A stretch of 64,000 nt of DNA from Clostridium tetanomorphum (GTDB lineage: Bacteria > Bacillota > Clostridia > Clostridiales > Clostridiaceae), in contig NZ_JAGGKA010000007.1 in the NCBI RefSeq assembly GCF_017873215.1, forward strand, positions 1-64,000. The letters are read 5' to 3'. A model generated the notes under the pieces. The model saw only the letters and a program-made list of their open reading frames with translations, did not search any database and was not told the DNA's origin. The position numbers and the translations under genes were made by a program. Positions 45,088-54,880 of this stretch are shown in pieces (positions within the stretch are counted from its first letter, which is position 1; each line of letters begins with the position of its first letter).

Positions 45088-47253
45088 ATGAAAAAGATTT
45101 TTAAGATTTTTAGAAATGATTTAAAAAGTATAGTAAAAAATCCAGTGGCACTGTTTATAGTTACAGGATTATGCATTCTTCCTTCATTATATGCATGGAT
45201 TAACATAAAAGCATGTTGGGACCCTTATGCTAATACTGGGAATTTACCCGTTGCAGTAGTTAATAATGATGAAGGTGCAATGTTTAATGAAAAATCTATT
45301 AATGTTGGAAATGAGGTAGTAGATTCCCTTAAGAAAAATAAGAAGATTGGATGGATATTTGAAGATGAATGGCAGGCAAACAATGGATTAAACGAAGGTA
45401 AATATTATGCCATAATAGAAATACCAGCAAATTTTTCAAAGGGATTAATAAGTTTAGCAAGTACAAATCCTCAAAAACCTAATATAATATATAAAGCAAA
45501 TGAAAAGGCCAATGCAATAGCTACGAAAATTACAAATGCAGCTAAAGAAAGCTTGACAAGAGAGATAAAAGCTAACTTTGTAGATACTGTAAATGAAAAA
45601 GCCTTTGAAAAGTTAAATACAGTAGGTGGAGAATTAGAAACTCACAAAGCTCAGATATTACAATTAAATGATATTTTAAATTCTTCTATCAATGAATTAG
45701 GAAAGGTTAAAAATTATATAAATACAGCGAATAATGATTCAGCAAGCTTACATCAGTATTTAAAAAAAGTACAAAATGATATACCCATGCTAACGGAGCA
45801 ATTAAATACTCTTCAAAAAGCCACTAATGAAAGTAAAAATCTTATGATGTTAACACAACAAACAGTAAATTCTTTAGGTGGAAATATAAATAGTGATATA
45901 ATGCAGATTGAAACAACTAATAGAAAGGTTCAGAAGTTAATAAGGGAATTAAAAGAATTAAATAATACTTCAAATGATTTAACACAAATAATAAAAGATA
46001 CTGAGGACGTAGATAGGCTGCTTAAAATAATGGACAGTTTAATAGATTCAAGAATTAGAATATTAGAAGCACTTAATGATTTAAAAGATAGTAAAGGTAT
46101 TTTTCAATTTATAGACTCATTAAAAAATTTAAAGAAGGCTATAAAAGATGCAAAAAATATTTCAAGCAGTATAAGCTTTTCTGTTAAAAATGGAACTGCA
46201 ACTAAAGAACATATAAATGAAATGTTAGACACATTATCTAAAACAAGTAATGAAATTTCAGATCAGGTTGGCACTTGTTCTAACGCTCTTTATTCAACAG
46301 TTATACCTACACTTAATAGTGTTGGCAATGGAGTAACTACAGGATTAACTAATGCAGATGAAGTTTTAGACGGTATAAAGGTTATAGTACCTCAGATTAA
46401 TGTTTTAGCTAAGTTTGGAGTAGCAACTAGTTCCTTAGCTATTGATGAAGGAAATAAACTAAATGACAAACTTACAACTTTCCAAGGGGATTTAAATAAG
46501 TTAACAGAAAAAACCAAGGACTTAACAGAAGAAAACTTAAATGAAATACTGGATCTAATGGAGAAAAATCCAGATGAGATGGCTTCATTTATATCTTCAC
46601 CAATTAAAGTAACAGAAAAAGAAGTTTATGATGCAGGTATATTTGGAGTTGGACTAACACCATTTTACACAGTACTTGCAATTTGGGTTGGGGCATTATT
46701 ATCTTCAGCATTACTATCAGTAGAATGTGAAGAAAAGTTTAAGAAAAAAGAAAAAATAAGTTTATGTCAGGAACATTTTGGTAAGATGCTATTGTTTTTA
46801 ACTATAGTAATAATACAAGCCATTATTGTTACTTTAGGAGATGTATATATATTAGGTGTAAATGTAGCGGATATGAAGCTTATGATAGAATTATCAGTGC
46901 TAACGGCAATTACTTTTACAATTATAATATATACTTTAGTATCTATGCTTGGTAATGTAGGAAAAGCTATAGCTGTAATAGTGATGGTATTTCAAATAGC
47001 TGGAGCTGGTGGGATATATCCAATACAAACTAATCCAGAGATTTTTGGAAGAATGCAATTTCTATGGCCATTTACTTATGCAATAAATGGATTTAGAGAG
47101 GCAATAGCAGGTCCTATATGGGAAAGTGTTAATAAAAATTTATATGCATTATGCATTTTTGCAGGTGGATTTTTAATCCTAGCTATTTTAAAAAGACCAA
47201 TTCATAAACTATCACATGCTATGGATCATAAGTTTAGAGAATCTGGACTTTAA
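45088..47253 (+). CDS. YhgE/Pip family membrane protein, copy 2
   Basis: 721 aa from ATG 45088; 17 further in-frame codons lie inside the previous gene. It has the same layout as copy 1: SLYAWINIKACWDPY near residue 36, a long helical extracellular region, and a C-terminal ABC-2-like domain with FTYAINGFREAIAGP. Ends are well conserved with copy 1 but the middle region has diverged. The two are probably subunits of one complex. A strong terminator follows at 47413. Confidence 0.9.
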   Translation: MKKIFKIFRNDLKSIVKNPVALFIVTGLCILPSLYAWINIKACWDPYANTGNLPVAVVNNDEGAMFNEKSINVGNEVVDSLKKNKKIGWIFEDEWQANNGLNEGKYYAIIEIPANFSKGLISLASTNPQKPNIIYKANEKANAIATKITNAAKESLTREIKANFVDTVNEKAFEKLNTVGGELETHKAQILQLNDILNSSINELGKVKNYINTANNDSASLHQYLKKVQNDIPMLTEQLNTLQKATNESKNLMMLTQQTVNSLGGNINSDIMQIETTNRKVQKLIRELKELNNTSNDLTQIIKDTEDVDRLLKIMDSLIDSRIRILEALNDLKDSKGIFQFIDSLKNLKKAIKDAKNISSSISFSVKNGTATKEHINEMLDTLSKTSNEISDQVGTCSNALYSTVIPTLNSVGNGVTTGLTNADEVLDGIKVIVPQINVLAKFGVATSSLAIDEGNKLNDKLTTFQGDLNKLTEKTKDLTEENLNEILDLMEKNPDEMASFISSPIKVTEKEVYDAGIFGVGLTPFYTVLAIWVGALLSSALLSVECEEKFKKKEKISLCQEHFGKMLLFLTIVIIQAIIVTLGDVYILGVNVADMKLMIELSVLTAITFTIIIYTLVSMLGNVGKAIAVIVMVFQIAGAGGIYPIQTNPEIFGRMQFLWPFTYAINGFREAIAGPIWESVNKNLYALCIFAGGFLILAILKRPIHKLSHAMDHKFRESGL

Positions 47254-47412
47254 AAAATAAAAATTTCCAACCATGATTATAGGCTGTGACCTGCTTTATT
47301 ATAGTGGAAAGATTATAGTGAGGTAATAAGTTATCTATAATTGTGCAAGGTAGATTCTTATATTCTTTAAACTTAACTAAAATTTTAAATGAATTTTAGT
47401 TAAGAAAAAGGG

Positions 47413-47460
47413 AAACGGATTCAATATAGTAACTTAACTATATTGAATCCGTTTCTTTTT
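47413..47460 (+). terminator. Strong terminator after the YhgE/Pip pair
   Basis: Perfect 18-bp arms AAACGGATTCAATATAGT (47413-47430) and its complement (47437-47454), followed by CTTTTTT. Another perfect hairpin, CTTAACTAAAATT/AATTTTAGTTAAG, lies at 47372-47404. The rest of the 47254-47628 gap shows nothing else. Confidence 0.92.
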
Positions 47461-47628
47461 TATTTAATTATATGAAAAGCGTAACAAAACCATAGTATTA
47501 TTTATACTATTTGTGATATATTTTAAAATTATTTAATGGTAAAATATAACTTGTAAATCATTCATTAAATGTATAATATAAAACTAATTGTGTATTTTAA
47601 GTATACAAGATAAGAAGGGTGTTGTATA

Positions 47629-47868
47629 TTGGAGGGAGATTATAAGGAAAAATCAAGAAAAAGCTTTGATAAACAAGCTAAGATATATGATTCTAGTAAC
47701 TATAGCAAATACTCAAGGCAATGCTATCCTTATGTATTAGAGGAACTAGCTAAAATAAAATTTAACAATATTTTGAATTTAGGTTGTAGAACAAGTGGTG
47801 TATTATCTCTATTGCTAGAACAAAAACCTAATGTGAAAGCTTATGGATTGGATTTATCAAATTTTTAA
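47629..47868 (+). pseudogene. N-terminal fragment of a SAM methyltransferase
   Basis: 79 codons starting at TTG 47629, weak AGAAGGGTG site upstream. The beginning is like UbiE-type methyltransferases (KSFDKQAKIYD, then motif I NILNLGCRTSG and GLDLSNF), but the frame stops right after the second beta strand. A complete enzyme would need about 120 more residues, and none are found downstream. Motif I is also altered (GCRTSG for GCGTG). A decayed gene. Confidence 0.75.
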
Positions 47869-47935
47869 TATTATATTTATTACTGTAATTTTTATAATAA
47901 TATTTATTTTAAAATTTACATTTAGAGGTGATCAT

Positions 47936-49186
47936 ATGTTTAATAAAAAAATGCTAAGCTCAATTTTGATAACAATTGTTTCAATTTCTCTTTTTGCAAA
48001 ATGCGGCAGCGCTAACAAGAAAGCTAGCAAAAATGAAGTTAAACCTAGTACTACTATTAATACTACAAGTAATAGTAAAAATAAGAATAAAAGTAATTCG
48101 GGCACAATTAGCTCAGGACTTTTAATAGGCTTACGCTATGATCAAAAAGCTGATGCAAATAAGGATGAATTTAATATGCCATCAAAAGAATTTAGAACCT
48201 TATGGATATATAATGATGGCAATAAAATTATATTAAAGGAAAAAGATAAATCAATAGTTACACCATATAAAGATAATTTTTACGAAATTAAAAATGATCA
48301 TTTTCAGCTTAAAGAGAAGAATAAAGAAAAGCAAAGTGAAGATTTTTATTTAAAGTACAAATCTTATTATAGTTGGAACAATATAGTAAGTAAAATTATA
48401 GGGTCAGCTGATAAGCATCTTTTTACAGAGAAATCTTTCAAAAAGAAATATAATACCTTAGATAGTAATTGGCCATTTAAGTCAAATATAGAGAATGTGA
48501 ATTATATAGGTAATAATTATGCATGTATAAATATTGATTACTATGAAACCGGTGGTGGAACTTATAGAAGTGGAAAAAATGATATAAAACTATTCAATAT
48601 AAGAAGTTTGGGAGATATCAATGATAGAGAAAAAAATGAAAAACTTTATAATTTGTTAGATGGGGATGTTAAAAAAGAAATTAAAGCTTTTGTAGACAAA
48701 AAAAATAATGAATTTAAGGCGGAAAATGGAGACAAACAGACGCCATTTGTTAAAGTTGAGAAGATTGTAGATATTGATAATTTATCACTTGGTAGAAAAG
48801 AAGGAAAATGGATAGTTCAAATACCAGTCTATGAAAAATATAGTCATGAAGGTAATGGTAGCAATTTTTATAAAATAACAGAATTTATTTATTATAAGTG
48901 TAAATTACCATCAACAATAACATCCTATGATAGTTTATACCTTCCATGGGGAAATATTAAGCAAGCAGTACCAGATGCAGTAGATGCAATATCCTCACCA
49001 AAAGGGGATCTAATGGCAGTGATTACGAAAAAAGAAATATTAATCTTTATAAATCCTAAGAAGGATATGAAGGAAGCTGATCTAAATATTCCATTGAAGA
49101 GCAATGAAGCAGTAATATCAAATCAATGGGCCATGGGTGACTATGTAAAAAAATGGAATAATGAATTAGGGAAGATATTCAAGTAA
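47936..49186 (+). CDS. Putative secreted protein or lipoprotein, unknown family
   Basis: 416 aa from ATG 47936 behind AGAGGTG. It has a signal-type N-terminus (MLSSILITIVSISLF) and then AKC-GSANKK. A lysine directly before the cysteine is unusual for a lipobox, so lipidation is uncertain. A Ser/Thr/Asn/Lys-rich linker runs to about 65. The rest is beta-rich with many Tyr/Lys, e.g. YYETGGGTYRSGKNDIK near 200. No function is recognised. Confidence 0.75.
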   Translation: MFNKKMLSSILITIVSISLFAKCGSANKKASKNEVKPSTTINTTSNSKNKNKSNSGTISSGLLIGLRYDQKADANKDEFNMPSKEFRTLWIYNDGNKIILKEKDKSIVTPYKDNFYEIKNDHFQLKEKNKEKQSEDFYLKYKSYYSWNNIVSKIIGSADKHLFTEKSFKKKYNTLDSNWPFKSNIENVNYIGNNYACINIDYYETGGGTYRSGKNDIKLFNIRSLGDINDREKNEKLYNLLDGDVKKEIKAFVDKKNNEFKAENGDKQTPFVKVEKIVDIDNLSLGRKEGKWIVQIPVYEKYSHEGNGSNFYKITEFIYYKCKLPSTITSYDSLYLPWGNIKQAVPDAVDAISSPKGDLMAVITKKEILIFINPKKDMKEADLNIPLKSNEAVISNQWAMGDYVKKWNNELGKIFK

Positions 49187-49221
49187 ATTTAAAATTAAAA
49201 CTCTGGTATGAGGTGAAATTT

Positions 49222-49878
49222 TTGAAAGAAGATATTGTAAAAAGTTTTAATAAAATTGCATTATTAGATGATAAATGGGATCATAATCAAAATTATGAGA
49301 AATTGTTGCTTAGCGAAGTTGATAGTGGTTTGAAAAATGCATTAGATATAGGATGTGGAACGGGAGAATTCACCCAAAAACTTTCCAAAAGAGTTGATAG
49401 TGTGCTAGGAATTGATATCTCTCCTATAATGGTGGAAGAAGCCAAAAAAAGACATACTTCGAACAATATACAATATATTGTTAAGGATTTTGATGAACTA
49501 AATGAAAATACAAAATACGATTGTATTGTAAGTGTTGCGACATTTCATCATTTAGATATAGAAACAGCTTTACCCAAAATTAATCGAATCTTAAATAAGA
49601 ATGGTATTTTAATAGTGCTAGATCTCTATGATAGAAAAGGATTAATTGATTTTGTTCTTGATTTAGTTGCAGTACCAGCAAATCTTATATTAGAAAAACT
49701 AAAAAATGGAAAAACGAAAGAGCATGTTGAAGAAATTCAAGTATGGAAAGAGCATAGTAATCTTGATAATTATATGACTTACAAAGATCTAAAAAAAATA
49801 TATAATAATCATTTTGGAAATTCTATAAAGTTTAAAAGACTATTATTTTGGAGATACATAATGATTTATAGGAAATGA
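49222..49878 (+). CDS. Class I SAM-dependent methyltransferase
   Basis: 218 aa. TTG 49222 is the likely start: GAGGTG lies 6 nt before it, and a GTG at 49213 would overlap that site. Motif I is ALDIGCGTGEF, the acidic end of strand 2 is GIDISPIMVEEA, and motif II-III is CIVSVATFHHLD. It methylates an unknown small molecule. It lies between the odd lipoprotein and a broken second methyltransferase. Confidence 0.88.
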   Translation: MKEDIVKSFNKIALLDDKWDHNQNYEKLLLSEVDSGLKNALDIGCGTGEFTQKLSKRVDSVLGIDISPIMVEEAKKRHTSNNIQYIVKDFDELNENTKYDCIVSVATFHHLDIETALPKINRILNKNGILIVLDLYDRKGLIDFVLDLVAVPANLILEKLKNGKTKEHVEEIQVWKEHSNLDNYMTYKDLKKIYNNHFGNSIKFKRLLFWRYIMIYRK

Positions 49879-49953
49879 GGATGATCCTTTTGTTAACAAA
49901 CTGCTAAAACTAGATTAGTATGTATTAATAAATGTCTAAAAGGAGAACATTAA

Positions 49954-50480
49954 ATGAATAACGAAAAACAAAAGTTTATAGAAATATGGGATAAGGTTGC
50001 ACTTACATTTGGAAAAATAGGACCTAAGTATTGGGATAAGTTTGGGAGCAGATTAGTAGAATTTTCAAATATTAAAGAAGGAGCAAAAGTATTAGATATA
50101 GGAACGGGAAGAGGGGCTTCCTTGTTTCCTACAATAAAAAAGATAGGAAAAGATGGATATGCTATAGGTATAGATATTTCAGAAGTTATGGTAAGAGAAA
50201 CATATAAGGATATTTCAAGGCAACATATAAATAATGCAAAAGTGCTAAAGATGGATGTAGAAAGCTTAGATTTTATGAATATATATCTTAAGCATATTAC
50301 GAAGAAAATTTAAAAGAACGTATCAATTTGAAAATATCAAAAGAACAAGAAAGATATTTATCACATACTAATAAAGCATCTATTAATGAAGCAAAGGTTA
50401 ATTCTCAGTGGATACTCAATATATATGTTCAACATGTGGAAGATGTATATGTATTTACAAGAACAAAAAGATTTATGTAA
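49954..50480 (+). pseudogene. Frameshifted SAM methyltransferase
   Basis: The first frame (49954-50313) gives 119 residues with a good ribosome site (AAAGGAG) and intact motifs VLDIGTGRGASL and GIDISEVMV. It stops at IYLKHITKKI. A second frame from about 50292 reads YYEENLKERINLK and continues to the stop at 50478, ending FTRTKRFM; it looks like the C-terminus of the same protein. About 80 middle residues appear to be missing, so a deletion plus frameshift has destroyed the enzyme. Confidence 0.7.
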
Positions 50481-50510
50481 AATTTAAATTGCAATTTAGG
50501 AGGAAATAAC

Positions 50511-50801
50511 ATGGACTATGCAATTATTGGAATAGTATTAATTGGAGTTTTCACAGTTTTAAGTAGTATTAATACACTAAAAAATGATGTGTCATGTATG
50601 AATTCAACTTTAAATAAAATTGCTAAACAGGTTGGAGTACCTAAACCAGATATAGATAATGAATTACGTGCTCTTGTTTCAGAAGGTAAAAGGGTACAGG
50701 CAGTTAAAAAGGTAAGGATGGTTTCAGGACTCTCCTTAATAGAAGCAAAAGAGTATGTTGATTCTTTGGAAATTATAGAAAATAGATTTAAAGGAGAATA
50801 A
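50511..50801 (+). CDS. Membrane-anchored ribosomal L7/L12 C-terminal-like domain protein
   Basis: 96 aa. An N-terminal TM helix (about residues 3-22) and short linker precede a domain with VQAVKKVRMVSGLSLIEAKEYVDSL (about 60-85), which matches the factor-binding helix region of L7/L12. The L7/L12 N-terminal dimer domain is absent. Proteins of this kind occur in Firmicutes with unknown function. AGGAGG precedes the ATG; the DUF2164 gene follows after 1 nt. Confidence 0.85.
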   Translation: MDYAIIGIVLIGVFTVLSSINTLKNDVSCMNSTLNKIAKQVGVPKPDIDNELRALVSEGKRVQAVKKVRMVSGLSLIEAKEYVDSLEIIENRFKGE

Positions 50802-50802
50802 T

Positions 50803-51039
50803 ATGAAAGATAAAAATAAAATCAAATTAACTAAAGAAAAAAGAGAAGAGATGATTTCTTCTATAAAAAATTATTTTTACAATGAACGAGAAGAAGAATT
50901 AGGAGAATTGGCTTCAAGTTTAATTTTAGATTTTATTATAGAAGAATTAGCACCAGAATTTTATAATCAAGGAGTATATGATTCTTATACATATATGAGT
51001 GATAGAATTGAAGATATACTGTCAATTCAAAAATATTAG
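50803..51039 (+). CDS. DUF2164 family protein
   Basis: 78 aa. The family pattern is visible: helical N-terminus, YFYNEREEELGELASSLIL and then ELAPEFYNQGVYDS. It is a small cytoplasmic protein of unknown function. It follows the L7/L12-like gene by 1 nt, behind AAGGAGA, so the two form an operon. Confidence 0.88.
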   Translation: MKDKNKIKLTKEKREEMISSIKNYFYNEREEELGELASSLILDFIIEELAPEFYNQGVYDSYTYMSDRIEDILSIQKY

Positions 51040-51202
51040 TTTAATTTATGTGTTGTCATAATGTTTTTATGTTTAAATATTATTTAGAACAAAAATATAA
51101 AAGTAAGGCTTAATTTGTAATATATAAGCAAGTTAGGTCTTATATTTTTTATAAAAAAATAAAGCTAACATTGCTTTTATTAGAGAAGGACACGTTTTGG
51201 CA

Positions 51203-51478
51203 ATAAATTGAAATAAATATGAAGATCGAGAATTAGGTGCATTTAAAAATACTACTTTGGATATTTTAATTAATAATTTACTTAAATCTATGGAAAATAG
51301 CAGTAATAAGAGATATAATAACCTATATAATGAACTAATAAGTAAGGTCTATAAAGATTCATCTAGTATACCTGTTTTAGGAGTAATAGTATATGGTACT
51401 AAAGATGAATTAAAAGCTTTAAGTGGAAATTCTCATATAAAGGCCCTATCTGTTGGGGTTATAACAGATAGGTATTAA
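51203..51478 (+). pseudogene. Remnant of an anti-sigma factor C-terminal domain
   Basis: The open part from TTG 51257 encodes 73 residues ending VLGVIVYGTKDELKAL and HIKALSVGVITDRY, which matches the C-terminal 'sigma factor regulator' domain of ECF anti-sigma proteins. The N-terminal cytoplasmic and TM parts are missing. In frame upstream, NKYEDRELGAFKN is readable down to a TGA at 51209. There is no ribosome site and no sigma factor gene beside it. Confidence 0.65.
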
Positions 51479-51529
51479 TAAAATTTTAGTATATATGAAT
51501 AAAGTACAACTAAATGAAAGGAGAAATTT

Positions 51530-52168
51530 ATGAAGAAATTATTATTAACTGGTTTAATTACACTGTCATTAGCTGGATTGGTAGTTGGATGTGGAAATAA
51601 AGAAGTGACTAAAAAAAATATGCCATCAAAAACAGAACCAGTTTCATCTTCAACTTCATCAAATGAATTAAAGAATAATGAAATAAAGGAAAGTGAAGAT
51701 AAGGCAAAGAGTGCAACAAAAACAAAGGATGAAACAAAGCCAAAAGAGGAAATAGAAGTAATAAAGAATGAAGTAAAAAAGATAAATAATAAACCCCAAA
51801 ATGAAGTAAAGGGGAACAAAACGGACTATAAGAGTAAAAAATTTGGATTTTCACTTACTTTCCCCGAAAGTTGGAAAGGTAAATACAGAGTTGAAGAAAA
51901 GGATAATAGCTTATCAGTTTACTTTCAGCCTAAGGAAAAAGTAGGAGATGGGTTAGGGTTATTTTTTACTATTATTAAAAAAACTAAGGATTTAAATGAA
52001 GAATTTTATGATTCTATATATGGGTGTGAAAAATACTACAAAATAAATGGAGAAACTTACTTTTTAGGTGGACCAACAGATGTAAATTTTCCAGAAACAC
52101 ATGCCGAATTTAAAACATTTTTGACAATGAAAAAGGAAATACCACAAGTTATGAAGACATTTAAATAA
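51530..52168 (+). CDS. Lipoprotein with PsbP/DcrB-like C-terminal domain
   Basis: 212 aa. The signal peptide ends in the lipobox LVVGC near residue 23. A charged Lys/Glu/Ser/Thr linker runs to about 95. A compact domain then begins YKSKKFGFSLTFPESWKGKY, the pattern of surface proteins of the PsbP/DcrB-like fold. It was probably exported and lipid-anchored. Function unknown. GAAAGGAG precedes the ATG and a strong terminator follows. Confidence 0.85.
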   Translation: MKKLLLTGLITLSLAGLVVGCGNKEVTKKNMPSKTEPVSSSTSSNELKNNEIKESEDKAKSATKTKDETKPKEEIEVIKNEVKKINNKPQNEVKGNKTDYKSKKFGFSLTFPESWKGKYRVEEKDNSLSVYFQPKEKVGDGLGLFFTIIKKTKDLNEEFYDSIYGCEKYYKINGETYFLGGPTDVNFPETHAEFKTFLTMKKEIPQVMKTFK

Positions 52169-52240
52169 TATATGTTATGACTTTAAAAAAATATATAAAT
52201 AGTAGATCAAATTATAGTAATGAAATATAGTTAATGTGAG

Positions 52241-52291
52241 AACACTATAAAAATTTATTAAAACCAAATAAATTTTTATAGTGTTTATTTT
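52241..52291 (+). terminator. Terminator after the lipoprotein gene
   Basis: Perfect 19-bp arms AACACTATAAAAATTTATT (52241-52259) and its complement (52267-52285), followed by TATTTTTT. Confidence 0.88.
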
Positions 52292-52406
52292 TTATTACAT
52301 TAATAGAATTAAAGAAAGCGAAAATAGTTATCGATAACAATATAGTGAAAATATATTATAAATGGTTAAAAATAAAATTTAATATATTATTTGGGGGAAA
52401 ACAAGA

Positions 52407-53195
52407 GTGAAAATTAGAGCATATATAAAAAATATTTACAAAATATTACAAGATATGTTTGGTTTTAAAAATAAAAAAGATGAAATTGATACTATAAATT
52501 TAAGTGAAAATGAAAAAATTCTTTGGTACTTAAATAAGTCAGTTAGAGATATGAATATTCAAGGTGAAATATTAAATGGTTCATTAGTATTAAATGATTA
52601 CAATATAATAATAAAAACTCAAATTGGGAATAGAAAACAACATCCTAATGTTATTGTTTTACAACTTGATTTTATACTTTGGAATAAAGATATTTTTAAT
52701 GAAGGAATATATGAATCTTTAGTTGGTCTTGCAGAAGGAAGTGATATAGAATCAGCAATTAAAAATGGAGTAAATTCATTTGTAACAGGAGCCTTAATTC
52801 CAATTATTAATTCTTTTGATGACATACATAATCCAGAACTTGATTTTAAAAAAGAGTATGATGGTATTAATAGACTTTGGCATCCTAAAGTTGGTCCTTT
52901 ACAGGCTCAAGGATATTTTGATGCCAATAATACAGATGAAAATAGAATTTTTGATATTTTAAAAAATGATATAAAAGAGAAAATAACTAATAAAAGAATG
53001 TATTGGATAAAAGTATATATTGCTCGTCAAACTGATGGATGTATATTATCTCAATGTACTATAAATAATGAGCCCTTTTATTCTGCACAAAATAAGATAG
53101 AAGAATATGCTAGAACATGGAAGGTTACAGGACAGTTTAAAGCTGAAAAACAATATATTATCCTTAGACAATGTGATAAAACATGGAATTTATAG
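52407..53195 (+). CDS. Uncharacterised protein, resembles DUF6348
   Basis: 262 aa starting at GTG 52407, behind a weak GGGGGAA site. Cytoplasmic, no membrane span. Recognisable blocks are HPNVIVLQLDFILWN, GLAEGSDIESAI and WHPKVGPLQAQGYF, which I associate with DUF6348, though not firmly. It has a Trp/Tyr-rich C-terminal half. No function is known. It stands just upstream of YjdF-, DUF4261- and ZipA-like genes that may form one accessory unit. Confidence 0.7.
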   Translation: MKIRAYIKNIYKILQDMFGFKNKKDEIDTINLSENEKILWYLNKSVRDMNIQGEILNGSLVLNDYNIIIKTQIGNRKQHPNVIVLQLDFILWNKDIFNEGIYESLVGLAEGSDIESAIKNGVNSFVTGALIPIINSFDDIHNPELDFKKEYDGINRLWHPKVGPLQAQGYFDANNTDENRIFDILKNDIKEKITNKRMYWIKVYIARQTDGCILSQCTINNEPFYSAQNKIEEYARTWKVTGQFKAEKQYIILRQCDKTWNL

Positions 53196-53309
53196 CTTAA
53201 AGATATAATAGAATAATATTTTCTAATTCTACATAGACTATTAAAATAACTTTTTATAAATATTTATAATAAGCTGAAATAGATGAATGTAAAATTGGAG
53301 TGTATAAAT

Positions 53310-53936
53310 ATGAATATAGTTAAAGAAACTAAAATACATATTACTTTATTACTAATATTTGGATTAGCTTTAATTGTGTCAGCTATTAAGCCCAAGAGTT
53401 ATTTAATATGGTTTCTGGAAGCAATCCCTATTATTATAGGAATTGGCATATTGATAGTTACTTATAAAAAATTCCAGTTTACAACTTTTGTATATATACT
53501 TATTTTGATTCAGACAATTTTTATGGTAATTGGAGCACATTATACCTATGTGGATGTGCCTTTATTCAATTGGATAAAAGAAGCATATGGATTAAGCAGA
53601 AATCATTATGATAGATTTGGACATTTAATGCAAGGTATTATACCTGCTTTTATTGTAAGAGAATTATTAATAAGAAAGCTAAAGCTTAAAAAGGGATTAA
53701 TATTATCAATATTGGTTGTTTGTATTTGTTTATCAATAAGTGCTTTTTATGAAATAATTGAATGGGGAATAGCTATGTTTTCAGGAAAACCATTAGAAGA
53801 TTTTTTGGGACTTCAAGGAGATGAATGGGATACCCATTGGGATATGTTTTTAGCTTTAATAGGTTCTATAATCACAGTATTCATATTTTATAAAATCCAT
53901 GATAAATATATAAATAAATTAGAAAAACAAAAATAA
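53310..53936 (+). CDS. YjdF (DUF2238) family membrane protein
   Basis: 208 aa from ATG 53310, with GGAG 9 nt upstream. It has six TM helices. Signature stretches are NHYDRFGHLMQG, AFYEIIEWG and GDEWDTHWDM; the conserved Asp/His/Glu/Trp residues at the membrane face suggest an enzymatic or metal-binding site. The family is uncharacterised. It is on the same strand as its neighbours with short gaps. Confidence 0.88.
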   Translation: MNIVKETKIHITLLLIFGLALIVSAIKPKSYLIWFLEAIPIIIGIGILIVTYKKFQFTTFVYILILIQTIFMVIGAHYTYVDVPLFNWIKEAYGLSRNHYDRFGHLMQGIIPAFIVRELLIRKLKLKKGLILSILVVCICLSISAFYEIIEWGIAMFSGKPLEDFLGLQGDEWDTHWDMFLALIGSIITVFIFYKIHDKYINKLEKQK

Positions 53937-53963
53937 ATAATTTGAACTGAGGAGAGTACAATT

Positions 53964-54860
53964 ATGTTTGAACGGAGAAAAAAGAAAGAAAAACAACGAG
54001 AAAATATTGAAGAGCAAGAGAAAATAGAAGATGGGTTTATATCAGTATATAATGTTGAGTTACTATATGAACAAATGCCTAATTTTTCTATAGAATCTTT
54101 ATTAAAAAGATTAAAAGAAAGATGTGGGAATGTAGAAGTGTTAACTGAATCAAAAGATAATGATTTAATATCTTTTATTTTTCACGATTATCTTGTTGAA
54201 TACAAGGATAATAAAAAATTACCAGCTCAATGTATAATTGCTAAAGCTAATAAACAAATGGAAGTACAATCATTTGAAAGTAGTATTCAACAATCCTGGG
54301 AATGGAGAGAAGCAGAAGATGGAATTAAAAAATGTAAGTATTCTTTTTTAGTCTCAGAAATGATGGCAGCAGGTCTTATATATAAGGATAGATTAGAATT
54401 ATTTCAAAAAATTTTAGTCTCTATTATTGAAGAGTTTCCATGCACAGCTATTAATTGGACCCCTAGTGGACAAATTGTTAATCCGGCTGCATATATTGAG
54501 TCGCAAAAGAATGGATCAAAATTAGGATATTTGTATGGAGCAGTAAACGTAAGATTTTTGAATATAAGCGATGGTGCTGAAAATGAAATGTTGATGGACA
54601 CGCTAGGATTAGCTGCACTTGGAATCCCGGATTTACAGTGTCATTTTATAGACTTAGATCCAGGAAAAGTTGGTAGTCTTTTATATAATTATGCATATTA
54701 TTTATTTCAAAATGGTGATGTTATAGGGGATGGGCATACAGTAGAAGGTGTTGAAGCAGGACAAAAGTGGACATGTCAGCATGAGTTCTCATTGGTTAAA
54801 CCAGAAAGAATAGTATTGGATATTAATCCTGGTAATAGACATGCTGCTGGAAATAGATAA
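53964..54860 (+). CDS. DUF4261 family protein
   Basis: 298 aa. A charged N-terminal tail (residues 1-22) precedes an alpha/beta domain. The DUF4261 domain at about 190-290 has LGAVNVRFL-like YGAVNVRFLNIS, MDTLGLAALGIPDLQCHF and VGSLLYNYAYYLF. No established function; relatives occur in accessory gene neighbourhoods. The ATG follows GAGGAGAG. The next gene starts 20 bp downstream, with an AGGAGG site. Confidence 0.87.
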   Translation: MFERRKKKEKQRENIEEQEKIEDGFISVYNVELLYEQMPNFSIESLLKRLKERCGNVEVLTESKDNDLISFIFHDYLVEYKDNKKLPAQCIIAKANKQMEVQSFESSIQQSWEWREAEDGIKKCKYSFLVSEMMAAGLIYKDRLELFQKILVSIIEEFPCTAINWTPSGQIVNPAAYIESQKNGSKLGYLYGAVNVRFLNISDGAENEMLMDTLGLAALGIPDLQCHFIDLDPGKVGSLLYNYAYYLFQNGDVIGDGHTVEGVEAGQKWTCQHEFSLVKPERIVLDINPGNRHAAGNR

Positions 54861-54880
54861 AGTAATTTAGGAGGATCAAA

